Origin: Arthonia radiata
Lineage: Eukaryota; Ascomycota; Arthoniomycetes; Arthoniales; Arthoniaceae
Assembly: GCA_002989075.1 (NCBI GenBank)
Contig: PSQN01000012.1
Coordinates: 1,364,001 to 1,428,000 of the forward strand
DNA length: 64,000 nt
Direction: 5' to 3'
Shown here: one piece after another, positions 1 to 10,020 of the stretch
Numbering within the stretch: the stretch's first letter is position 1
Layout of the letters: each line of letters begins with the position of its first letter
Translations under genes and position numbers: made by a program
Notes under the pieces: model-generated
The model's database searches: none
The model's input: only the letters and a program-made list of their open reading frames with translations
What the model was told of the DNA's origin: nothing

Positions 1-1339
1 GTTCAGCAGCCGCAATGAGTAGCTCCGTGCGAAGTGCAACGCATGCAAGAAGACGACTCAATGACAAACCATGCTCTCAATAGAGCGGTCAATGTACGTT
101 TGACAAGGCAAAGACTGTACTAATTGGCCGGGATATTGCAGAGTTGTACCGTCGTGTACCTCTGGCGTCCACATCTGTCGGGGCTTACAAGGCGTGCACG
201 GCTTATTATGATGGCATTCCGGAGTATTCTCCGTGCCAAGCCCTCATCTCCGAGCTTGCGCCCACGAAACCCCCAGATAGGTATAACGTGCACGGACAAT
301 ATAAGTGGGCCGCCGAACGTATCAAAGTAGCCTCCCACCCTCCGCAGCCATTTCAAAGTTGAATTACTCACACATATCGATGCCATTTGGCACGCGCCAC
401 CAAGCGCCACGGAATGCTCGTCCAACTGCGTGTCTGATGCGCCGTGTTCAGGCAGTGGCACCAGACCTCTGGTCCCCAGCTTACTCCCCAAAGAGTGTCA
501 ACGGAAACGTCCTCATCCTTTTCTGCAGCACGGTTGCCCCTCTTCGATGCCCAGTTGCCGAAGAGGTGCCTGAGCGGCTTCATAGCCAGCAAACGGGGCG
601 CAATGACCACTCTCTGATGAACCATCAGAGAAGCTGACCAGATGTCCCTGGCCCATCGTCAGCAAAGACGATTGCCTGCACGCACTCGACAAGAAATTCC
701 ATGTCAGATCAGGGAACTCGTCATGCTTGAAGAATAAGATGAATCGAATCAAAGATTGGAGGACGCCGTTTTGAGTTGGATCCGTACCATATGCGGTATA
801 GACGTGTCTGACTTAGACTGCTTACATGCCGCCGCAAATCAAGATGAAGAAACATCTTTCTTTATCTCCGTTGATGTATTCAGCTTCTACGATAGTAGGA
901 ATCATAATATCAACGTAGGTATTCGATAGACATCACTAGTAAGTTAGTAGACTGGTAAAGCAGCTGAGGATTAAAGCGTATGTCCATGATCTGTTTGCTC
1001 CGAGCGTACCTGATCCGGATGTATGCTGCGACCGTCTTGAACATGAAGACGGTGTGAGCGGTGCCGGCTGCGTCGGCTGTGGGGCCGACAACCGTCAGAC
1101 TGTCCCACAGGAGCGAAAGAGGCCCTGTCGCGACTTTCACACATTGGACCAGCAGAGGTTGGCGCTGACCTCAATCCACGGTTATGACAGGCTTTGGACC
1201 CCATAAAGATGGTCCGTACTGTCTGGAAGGTCACAGAAAATGGTACGAAATACTACATCCACTACCATTGAGCAGAGCGCAACAACACCGCCATGAGCAT
1301 ACTCTCTCCCATGTAGGGTATAATGTGCAGTGCGTGTGG
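1..1339. other. Intergenic, no supported gene
   Basis: I find no reading frame here with a recognisable domain or a convincing exon structure. Short open frames exist on both strands but overlap each other and look like chance. The last few hundred bases should contain the promoter of the prenyltransferase gene that starts near 1340. Confidence 0.5.
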
Positions 1340-2756
1340 ATGTCGTCACGGTCGTTAACATCGTCCCTTAGACTCTCTGGCCAACACAGCCATGTCGTCC
1401 CAACGCTCGAAGTTTCTCCAAACACAGCCTCCAACCAAGCCCTCGAAGGAACCGAGAATTATGCAATCTCACGCTCAAGTCAGCTTTGTCGCGTTGTTAA
1501 TGACTCAAATGCAAGGTTTTGGTGGTTTCGAATCGGTCAGCCTCTTTCAGTGCTTCTTCAAGCCGCAGACTATGCGTCAGACGCTCAATCGTATCATCTC
1601 GCCTTCTTCGCTAATCACTGCATTCCGCTTCTTGGAAACGCTGGCAAGCAATGGGCAAGCTTCATGACAGACAATCACTGTCCCATCGAACTGAGCTGGG
1701 ATTGGGGTTGGAATGGCTCAACCCCGGCTATACGCTATTCTGTCGAACCCATTGCAGCTGATGCTGGATCTTCTGCGGATCCCTTGAATGAGCGAGCGGC
1801 TACAAATTTAATGGATGGCTTGCGCTCGGAGAATGTATTCAGCCACGGTGTGTTGTTCGAGCACTTTAGACAGCGGCTGACGATGGTCAATGCATCTGTA
1901 AGGACCCCTGGCAGCGGGCGAGGAACAGATCATATGTCGCAATGCTTTGCCGCATTCGATTTGGCAGGGACTTCTACTACCACAAAAGCCTACTTACTCC
2001 CTGCAATGAGAGCTCAACAACAGAATTGCTCTAGCCTCGACCTCATCATCCGCGCCATGGAGGACCTGCCAAATTATCACGCATCACTTCAAAACCCGAC
2101 TGAGACTCTCAGGGCGTTCATTGTCAATAACTATCTTCCACATGCCATCGAGACCGAGATGCTCGCAGTTGACGTTGTCTCTCCCGCGGAATCACGGTAC
2201 AAGCTCTACGTTCGCTGCCACTCCACGACCTTCAGCTCTGTCCGACATATGGTCACTCTCGGCGGCAAGATCCAGTCGGCGCATCTCGAACAGAGCCTGC
2301 AAGAAGTGCGCGAGTTGTGGCATGAGCTATTTGAGGGACGCGTGAATGCCATAACGGGGGAGCTCAATCACTGCGAACATCGGACTGCGGGTATCCTGTA
2401 CAACTTTGAGATCCGCCCGAATAGAGCGATATCAGTGCCAAAGATCTATCTCCCAGTGAGGCACTACAGTAAGAGCGACGAACATGTGATGACAACGGTG
2501 ATGAGGCATGTCGAGCGGCAGACGGGGGGGAACAGGCATACAAATACGGGAAGATTCCGACAGGCTTTGAGCCAGATCGCGTAAGTGAATTGGCCTACCC
2601 CAAGTGATCGAGCTGTCTGGACTAACAACGAGCAGTGGGAAGAACGATCTGTCTGAACAACGAGGCTTGCAGACCTATGTTGGCTGCACGCTAGATGGTG
2701 GGACTATTAAATTGATCTCATACATCAACCCGTGTCCGAACGAGCAATTTTATTAG
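1340..2756 (+). CDS. DMATS-type aromatic prenyltransferase
   Basis: Likely transfers a dimethylallyl or similar prenyl group onto an indole or other aromatic substrate in secondary metabolism. The model has two exons, 1340-2580 and 2636-2756, with a 55-base intron (GTAAGT donor, CTAAC branch, CAG acceptor), giving 453 residues, the usual size of the family. Family marks in order: WW at about residue 61, ELSWDWG near 117, a DLAGT...KAYLLP strand near 215-230, and an EIRPNR...PKIYLPVRHY block near 351-373. The second exon supplies the expected C-terminal GLQTYV strand. These strands form the prenyltransferase barrel that binds diphosphate through Arg, Lys and Tyr. The start is uncertain because the frame is open further upstream to 1184; 1340 gives the best length. 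The substrate cannot be told from sequence. Neighbours (transporter remnant, toxin-type hydrolase) suggest a small, partly lost metabolite cluster. Confidence 0.88.
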
Positions 2757-3047
2757 ATCGTAGCTGGACCGTATTCTTGGAAACGTGATCAGGCGAGTCG
2801 TTACATAAATAGAAATGGAAGCTAAAGACTTCCGATGTCCTTTCGAACGTGACTTCAAAGTCAGTGATGTTGCTGTAAGTTTGGCTCAGGCATAGAAAGG
2901 CAGCTATCTCTGAGGCCATATCAATCTGATCCCACATCCTCTGAACCGTCGTCAACATGAACGATTTGCGCGTGTCGATGCCGCATGTCGGACATGTACC
3001 GCTTCAATCTCTACCTTCCATCTCTACTCACGCAACCGCTCCCCCTT

Positions 3048-3347
3048 TCATCCCGGTTTTGCTACTCTCACTATCCCCAGTAGCCCCACCGACACGAAAA
3101 GCGGTGCCCCACAGAAAATCTGAAGTGCTAGATACCCACGATCCAAAAGCGCTCCCGCAACGAGAGTCCCAACTAGCAGCCCCATTGCCTGTCCCAACGC
3201 CGTCATCCCCTGTCGCGTGCCTAACACGCCCAGATTGGGGCACAATGACGCGGTGACTGTAGGCGCCATTGTTACGAACGATCCGGAGAAGAAACCGTAC
3301 AGCGCCGCGAAGGCGATAGTCGTGGAACGGGATTTAATGCGGGTCCA
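3048..3347 (-). pseudogene. C-terminal remnant of a monocarboxylate-type MFS transporter
   Basis: About 100 residues match the last third of fungal monocarboxylate/riboflavin-type MFS transporters: an ALYGFFSG helix, a GTRQGM loop, then LGxxxGLLVGTLVAGALLDRGY and a final helix. Such transporters have about 430-500 residues and twelve helices; I find no sign of the first eight helices upstream on this strand before the hydrolase gene that ends at 3916. The open frame runs a little further up to 3434, but that extra part does not look like transporter. I read it as a remnant of a host gene. It lies between the prenyltransferase and hydrolase genes and may be what is left of a cluster transporter. 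Confidence 0.6.
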
Positions 3348-3434
3348 GACGAAGCTTCTGTTGACCGCTTCGTGTATATCGCAAAGCTCCTCCTGCCCAC
3401 GATACTGGATTGGCTGAGCCCTGGTGAAGTTCAC

Positions 3435-3915
3435 GGAAGCAGGCTGGTTGCTTGGAGAGAAGAAGCCGCCACTATCATGACCGATGTCTATTTCAACGAT
3501 CGGGAAGACTATCTGCGAGTCGGAGACGCAACGACGACTGTACTTGGAGAAGCGTCGCGAACAATGTATCAGTATGTGCGGTTTGGTCTTAAAGTGCCGC
3601 TTCTCCGAACATCGGTACTTCGAACTCCAGAACCAGAAGCAGTGACGGACAGCGCTGAAAGTCCAATCAACAGTGGCAGTGCTGCTGTCGACGGCTCGTA
3701 CAAGCCGCCACCAGTGCCTTCAGATTCGCCTGCGGTGGTTGGAACTTACATGACTAGATTGCACTAAGTAATCAGGGATGGGCATCTGTTTCGTCTAGCG
3801 GTGGAAAATCTGAAACGTGCAGTAAGTGAGACGGAGACGCTAGCTCTGTAGCCTTGATGGAAGCTTAGGTGCAGAATCCTCGCATCATGCCACTGTTTCG
3901 CGCTGTGCACGTGTC
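3435..3915. other. Intergenic, no supported gene
   Basis: An open frame of 131 codons on the plus strand (3372-3767) covers most of this stretch, but I recognise no domain in it and it overlaps the transporter remnant, so I do not call it a gene. Confidence 0.4.
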
Positions 3916-5279
3916 TCAGATCTTGGCTTTCTCTGACCGCCGCTCAGTACTGGGTTTCTTCACGTTCGCAACCCACTCCTCTGACACTGTAAGCATGTCG
4001 TTGCTGGACTTTCTGGTTCCTCTTTGCTTAAGGATCTCTTCATCATGCCGATACTGAGCAATCTGGCGATCAAGCCACTCCGCAGTGACTCCGCACACCT
4101 CCTTCGTCTTCTCGCAGGGTACAAAATGACCTGCATCTTCATAGACAATCTTTTCTACGCGTCCAGCTTGTGTCCCGCCACTGCCGCCTGGACCTGTGCC
4201 CGTTGTCCTCATCTTCTCCTCGATCCATTCTGGCTTGGCCATTGGCGACTTCGCGCCAAACACATACATCACAGATGGTCGAACAAAAGGGAGATTCCCT
4301 AGAGTGATGAGACATTCCGGCCGAAAGAAGAGGTACGAGCCCTCGCTGTATGCGTCCATGTCAGGCACGAGGAGTCGATCAAGGTACGGGTTGCCTAAAG
4401 GCTCGAAGTTCTCGCGAACGTAAGACCATGCCTCCTGGTGCTTCGTAGTGGTGAGAGTGACAGCTCCTGGAGGAGCCTTGCCTTCCGGGTATAATGCGGT
4501 GGGGGTGTCACGGAAAGCATGAAGTAGGAACTTGTCAAGCATGCGTTCATCCCATCCTCTGAACATCCTCATGGCGCGCATTGAGGTCTCTGCTTCCGCA
4601 CGAGACTTCCACAGGTCAGGGCGTAGCGTGGCCATTAGTGCCGGATTGGAACGTGTGGCAGATTCAGACTGGATTACAGGTTCAAGGAGAATGAGTGACG
4701 TAAATAGACGTGGATGTATGAGCGATAGATTGACGCTGTATGTATCAGCGCTGCCAACTGGATCTCATGCCAAGGCTTCCTCACATTTGTACGCAGCCCA
4801 TACTGTGCGCGATACCGACCAATGGTCGTTGCATGTGCTCGCGGAAATGGTTGATCATGACCAGCATGTCGCGAGAGTGGTCGAAATACGAGGCTGCACA
4901 GTAGGGCTATTGTGAGCTTTGCACACAAGATGGAGTGGCCCTACGACGTACGGTCATCACCCTGAACCGTCTCATTCATGACGCCACTCGCCCCTTGATG
5001 CGAACTATCTGCAAACCACACCCCACGGATGGCGAAATTACGTCTCATGGAGACTTCCCACAGATCGTCCCACATCGGCTCGTACATTTCTTTAGGGAAG
5101 CCATTTGCATGAGCAGCAATGATTGTAATGGGCGTCGCGCTCTCTGAGCGGCTGATGACAGGGGCATAGTGCTTGACGGCCAGTCGGAGAGTGTCTTCCT
5201 GACTGTGCCGCGTGGCGTTTGGATATTCACGGATATGCTGTCCAGGGATGATCTGCTCCTCGACACGAAAATGTTTCAT
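3916..5279 (-). CDS. Alpha/beta hydrolase, AKT2/toxin-biosynthesis type
   Basis: Three exons, 5279-4952, 4893-4785 and 4735-3916, give 418 residues; the introns are 58 and 49 bases with GTACGT and GTGAGG donors. An N-terminal HANGF turn (residues 57-61) would form the oxyanion hole. The nucleophile lies in AHSMG (Ser140), coded by the middle exon, and the catalytic His is in EDAGHFVP (His349). This arrangement matches fungal hydrolases annotated as toxin-biosynthesis proteins, whose best-known member is Alternaria AKT2, a peroxisomal enzyme for a host-selective toxin. The protein ends in Ala-Lys-Ile, a PTS1-like tripeptide, so peroxisomal location is plausible. The substrate is unknown. It lies about 1.2 kb from the prenyltransferase gene, which converges on it, and may belong to the same pathway. 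Family assignment is firm; role is inference. Confidence 0.87.
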
Positions 5280-5689
5280 TTTGTATCACTTGTCGTCTTG
5301 AACAAAGCCGAGGAACGTTACGAGGAGGACCTGGCGTCTCTTTGCCTGCCAAGCTTTGCCAAGATTTCATTGCCATCATGGTGCATGCCGTCTCAGTGGT
5401 TATAGTGTCCATATCTCCCAACTTGCTAGACAATAATTACTTGCAGCGGTGGCACTGCATGGAGCTCGAAAAGCAGCCAACTATACTGTTGCATCAGATG
5501 CCGAAAGTATCAGGAGGATTCTGAGGGAGCGAACGCCCTCACATCCCCCAAGTATAGATAGCAACGCCTGCCTCTCCCAACGGCAGAACGCATGCGCCTT
5601 AGGTATAGAGACATCGGGATCTTAATCTGCGTACCCACATCACATCTACGCCGCTATACCTTGGTCTATGCCAGAGCCGCCAATGATGC
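5280..5689. other. Intergenic, promoter of the hydrolase gene
   Basis: I see no gene. The part next to 5280 should hold the upstream region of the minus-strand hydrolase gene. Confidence 0.4.
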
Positions 5690-6256
5690 TCAGTCCTGCA
5701 ATCCCCTCGCCAACGGATTTCGACGCAGAGGCGTCACGTCATCGAAGAATGCGATGATTTGTCCGTCGCGCAGACTGGCCTCATCACGAGCGAAGAACAG
5801 ATGCAGCTGCCGGTCCCATACCTCCAGCGCAGGTAGTAAACTGGTGCGGTGGCGATCTATATGCGGAGCTCTGGCAGAAGCGCGTTAGTTCCGTGCGTGC
5901 CATGCGTTCCGGTTACTTCAGCACGTTGGGCTCGATAAATCGCCTTGCACCACCATTGCGCCGACCCCATCTTGTTTCTGTTGTTGTGTCCGTTTCCACC
6001 AGAAGAGAGAAAACGATACATACTGTATCCAACAAAACCTCGGCGGCGCGTCTCCACAACTCTCACACTCCCTCGCGAGTTGCCTGTACCACTTCCTCAC
6101 TTCCTCGTTCAACGACTCTTCGGAATGGAAGACGGTGAAGTGCATGACTGACCATAAGTTGTATGCCACCGTGAAGTCGGGTACTGTGACATCGTTGTGA
6201 GTGACGTAGATGGTGTAGTTGTGGTTAGGGTGGTGGTATACGAGCTCATGTGGCAT
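5690..6256 (-). CDS. Orphan small protein, array copy 1
   Basis: I do not recognise this family. Two exons, 6256-6024 and 5870-5690, give 137 residues; the intron is 153 bases, phase 2, with a GTATGT donor and a CTAAC branch ahead of the CAG acceptor. Exon 1 contains the array signature: DFTVAYNLWSVMHF, then SLNEEV, then RFCWIQ at the splice site. Exon 2 carries EVWDRQLHLFFARDEAS and ends soon after. No signal peptide or membrane helix is visible; the protein is rich in Trp, His and Tyr and looks like a small soluble domain. It shares layout, length and intron position with the three genes upstream, so all four probably arose by tandem duplication. Agreement between copies on both sides of the intron is the main evidence that the gene is real. 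Confidence 0.68.
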
Positions 6257-6554
6257 CGTGAACGGTAGCGCTTCCGAAGACGATAGTGGACTGAAACCTA
6301 CCTCTCAGGAACAGGTGCAAGTATGCAGACCAAGTGGCCAGATTGCAGGTGTCCCTGCGATGCGAATGAGGCGCAAGTCGCGATACATTCGCCCCTTCTT
6401 TGAAGTGCAACCTGTACACGTACGTATATCAGTGCAACCTGCGGCTCAAGTCGCGTTTGGACCCTTATGCGACGAGCGAATGTTTGCAATACTCTTCTTT
6501 GAAGAGAGCAGAGGTGGCTTTGTATCATGAGACTTTGGCTACGCGAACTGCCAT

Positions 6555-7105
6555 TTAGCGGTCGCGTCGAGGCTTCACGTCCATCCACCTTATATGGCAT
6601 TGTCCGTTGCGATGACTCTGCTCATCAGTAGCGAACCACATGTTCAACCGCTTGTCCCATACTCCTGACATGTGGTCGTGGATCGTGTAATGCCAGTCCA
6701 GATGATGAGCCCTAAACCATTCAGATTAGCTCTGAAGTCTTCACAGCCTGAGGACCGAAGTCAATGTGTCTCTACTAGGAGGCGGTCGATATAATTCTGT
6801 GACCTAAATTCGTGGAGCCCGTGAAGGCTGGGAACACGGCACGGAGAGACGTACTCGATCCAACAAAAGGTAGGCAGCGCCAGTGCCTCAGCACCAGTGC
6901 ACTTCTCCTCCACTGTGACTGCATACAACCTACGAACTTCTTCGTTGACGGCCTCGGTCGAATGAATATCCATCAAGTGCCACGACAAGAACCAATTGTA
7001 CGCGATTGCAAATTCGGGCTTGTCAAAAGCTACCTGAATGCTGCGTCTGTGTACTGCAATACTGTGCACCAAGGGAATGACAGGGTCTGAAGTATATTGT
7101 GGCAT
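6555..7105 (-). CDS. Orphan small protein, array copy 2
   Basis: Second member of the array. Exons 7105-6855 and 6711-6555 give 135 residues, with a phase-2 intron of 143 bases (GTACGT donor). The start at 7105 was chosen because MPQ lines up with MPH of copy 1; the frame is open up to 7330, so a longer N-terminus is possible. The signature reads EFAIAYNWFLSWH, then AVNEEVRRLY, then PTFCWIE at the junction; exon 2 continues with HHLDWHY and GVWDKRLNMWFATDE, close to copy 1. The function is unknown. A spacing of 298 bases separates it from copy 1, and each copy probably has its own promoter. Confidence 0.66.
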
Positions 7106-7531
7106 CGCCAACTCTCGGCCTTGACTGGAAACACGGAAGTAAGAATTGACTGTCAACGTAATGATGTGGTTGTCGAGGGGGCAGTTGTAATACCAAGAAG
7201 GCGATGCAACATAACCGGAGAGTTCATTTTGCTTTGAAAACCACCTGGCAAATGCTATACTGCTCAAACCTATCGCACATCCAGCCTCGAACCCGCTTCG
7301 CGCTATATGCCTCAGTTTCTCAATAGCCATGTACGTGTATACGGGTGCCGCCCGTGGCTTTGATGGTTTGGGTCATTGTACGACGCCTTGGTGGATCGTG
7401 CTGTGCGATGTTTAGAAGGCTGACTTGGAAGCTGTCACATAGTCGAGTGATCCCCACACCGTCTCTGGCATACGGCAGTCAAGCGTAACGCTCAATAGCC
7501 GAACCCTAGCCTAATCTCCCCTCATTCAGAC
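7106..7531. other. Intergenic between array copies 2 and 3
   Basis: Nothing beyond a possible longer N-terminus of copy 2, whose frame stays open to 7330, and the promoter of that gene. Confidence 0.35.
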
Positions 7532-8002
7532 CTATCCATATCCAGGTCGCATGATCTCATACGAGATGAGCCAATCCGCAGCCTGGAAACGCACATCATC
7601 AATGGCAAAATGTAACCAGTAGATCCCGTCCCAACGGCGCGGAAACACCCCCACTTTCCACTGCCGGTCAACATCCTTGGCTCTGTGATGAAGTAGTCAG
7701 CGTTGAGCATCTCTCAAGATCATCAAGAACAAATACTCTATTCAGCAGAACTTAGCTAGTTCGAGTCCGTTTCTCGTGCAGTAATCGTCAGCAACGTTGC
7801 ACCGATCTTTGATCATGGTTTCGATGTTTTGTGTAGTGAGGGGATGAAAATGACCCCAGCTCCACATGTTATGCTCAACTCTGATCGCGCGGGAAGTCCT
7901 ACCTGACCCAACCCACACGTAGTACCCGTGTGGCGCAGGATCGCTGTGGTAGACCAGATCGCGAATGTGGTGATGGGGAGGTACTCGCGGTGCTTGCGCC
8001 AT
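7532..8002 (-). pseudogene. Orphan small protein, array copy 3, interrupted
   Basis: Third member. Exon 1 runs 8002-7737 and exon 2 7682-7532, with a phase-2 intron of 54 bases (GTATTT donor). The signature IRVEHNMWSWGHF lines up with the YNxW motif of the others. At the conserved FCW just before the splice site the Trp codon is TGA (7745-7743), so translation would end after Phe-Cys. The frame is open again beyond it, and exon 2 still reads like a family member (WLHFAIDD) for 49 residues to its own stop at 7534-7532. Either this is a young pseudogene of about 138 codons, or the 86-residue exon-1 product is still made. It is the most diverged of the four copies. Confidence 0.55.
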
Positions 8003-9136
8003 TCTTCGATTGCTTGTTAATGTGTTTTAATACGAGACAATAAGACGATGGCGGGGGTCAAGTTGAGGGCATGATAACAGCAGGTGCGTGTGACGACGTG
8101 TCTTCAGGTAATCGGACATGACGAAACGTACGTGCTGGCGAGCTTGCCGTTGTGTCTATTGTCGGACTATTACAAAGACGCCGGCTGCTAAACCAACAAC
8201 GGCAGGCATCAAGACGCCGGATGCGATAGCTGATACAGCTGATGTATTGACCAACGTGTCCTTCACAGTCAAGCAGGTTCTCGCATAGTGATTGTGCCGA
8301 GTTGCTGGACTATTTCACGATAACCGACATGTTTATGCCAATGTGGCATCAAGACAGTGCTGTGCATTTACCGCTTTCGTTTTATGGAGGACGAATGATG
8401 CGATATTAAGACTCAGCGGGTAGTGTCGTTCGGCCAACTTCCTTGCAGGTTTATCAACGCTATGTTGATGTCAGATGCCAGCGCTATGTGCACTCTTATC
8501 TATTGAAAGCTGGTCAGGTACCTGGTGCTGTGCCATGCAATGGTGCAAGAGTCTCCTGGCGTATGTTCAGTTGTAGAAAAGTGGCTTTCATGCAAGCTCG
8601 AGTGTCCTTTGCGGTCCGCGGATGGCGCTACCAGTCAAGACACATGCTGGCCTTCATAATTCGCTTGCAAAGATTACCCAAGCCGAAGCGACGAGCGATG
8701 TCAGCCGTTGTGTTCACGCTAGACTCGAATAGGATCTGCAGGCGGGTCGGCGGATCAGTAAGCTAACCTCTTTCTTCCAACTCTTCAAGGTGAAGGGCCA
8801 ACAGAACACCTGGATGTATCCTCGTGTACGTTTTGGGGGCCAAGTCACGAACCACATATAATGCTTGGGGCACTGCAAATAGATAAAACTTTCCTGAACT
8901 TTGTTGCGATGGGCAGTCCCAGCGAACGTGAGGAGTGTGCTGAAAGGGTTGCAAGTTGCGCTGCTGCACTCCGATCTTGCACAGTGCTCCCCAGTCATTC
9001 TTCGCCAAAATAATGCGAGATGCTTAAAGAGCAATATCCGGTGTTGTGACAGCAGCCTTGCCATGGCGACGTCGCCACACTCACCGTCCCGCATCCCCTC
9101 CTCATTCACTGGCCATGGATCAGACTGGACTCCACA
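8003..9136. other. Gap between array copies 3 and 4, no supported gene
   Basis: This gap is two to four times longer than the others in the array. The minus strand has an open stretch at 9008-8763 and another short one at about 8760-8630. Neither contains the array signature and I cannot join them into a convincing gene. A further, unrecognisable decayed copy is possible but not shown. Confidence 0.35.
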
Positions 9137-9619
9137 TCATGGCATCCAACCACTGCTCCTGCTGATCCTCACATCAACAACCCTTACAAACTCACCCCTC
9201 ATAAGCAGCTCGCGACTCATCGCAAAATAGATGGCAAGATCACCATTTTCTCGTTTAGGGCGCCTCGAGAGAGCCCGGTACCAATCCCTAGAGTGACATC
9301 TGCGCGTTCGCGTTAGCGCCCGTTCCCTTCGAGCTCCAAGACCAAGGCGTGAAAGCACATACTGCACCCAGCAGAAATACGGCACCTCTTTTCCTTCCTC
9401 TCGGCGCTTCATGGCGAGATTGTAATGGTTTTCGCAGATGGTTCGGTTGAGATGCTTCGTGCCGGGATAAAAGACGAAGGGGATGCAATGCCATCTGTTG
9501 TAGGAGACCGTGAGGTCTGGCTGATCGGCGCCGCGGATTGTGTAAGTATGCAGTTTTGCTCTGTCTACCAGTAGGACTGGTTTTCTAGCTCGCTGCGGGT
9601 CGCTTTGCGGTTGGGACAT
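9137..9619 (-). CDS. Orphan small protein, array copy 4
   Basis: Fourth member. Exons 9619-9363 and 9299-9137 give 139 residues. The phase-2 intron of 63 bases has a GTATGT donor and a GCTAAC branch. The signature reads DLTVSYNRWHCIPFVF, then HLNRTI, then PYFCWVQ at the junction; exon 2 has RDWYRAL and GDLAIYFAMSRE, matching the DW and FA positions of copies 1 and 2. It has the most basic C-terminus of the four. The same strand, length, intron phase and motif order make a shared origin near certain even though identity between copies is low. No function can be given. Confidence 0.68.
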   Translation of the reverse strand: MSQPQSDPQRARKPVLLVDRAKLHTYTIRGADQPDLTVSYNRWHCIPFVFYPGTKHLNRTICENHYNLAMKRREEGKEVPYFCWVQYVLSRLGLGARRERALTRTRRCHSRDWYRALSRRPKRENGDLAIYFAMSRELLMRGEFVRVVDVRISRSSGWMP

Positions 9620-10020
9620 TGTAACGACCGTTGGAAAAATTGCTGGCCAGGCAAGTAAAGTGAACGAGCAACATCTAGTCGGTGGGCGAGCCTACTTCTC
9701 CGAGCTGTGTATACGAACAGCCACGTGGTCTAAGCCGTTAGTATAATCCGGCGACGGTAATAGAATACTGTCATGAGTAAGTTGCGTCATAACGCGACGG
9801 GCCGTCCTATGGACTTCTCACGTATGAAGGTCATTTTGCGATGAAGAGCCGTGTCCCGCAGTAGAAATCCAATAGCTCGCGCTTTTGCAAGAGATCTTGT
9901 CCTGACAAGTGGAAGGAGAACGAAACGTGACACAGTGGCTAACCAAGGACGTAGAGGTGATAATGTGGAAGTGCGGGCTTCTCTAGAGCACGCCTACCTC
10001 CCCATAACCCCTGACCCATT
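9620..10020. other. Intergenic, no gene seen
   Basis: This lies between the 3' end of the antizyme gene and the start of array copy 4 and presumably holds the promoter of copy 4. Confidence 0.4.

Noticed and set aside
1184-1339. A longer N-terminus for the prenyltransferase
   Set aside because: It would add 52 residues with no family similarity; 1340 gives the usual length.
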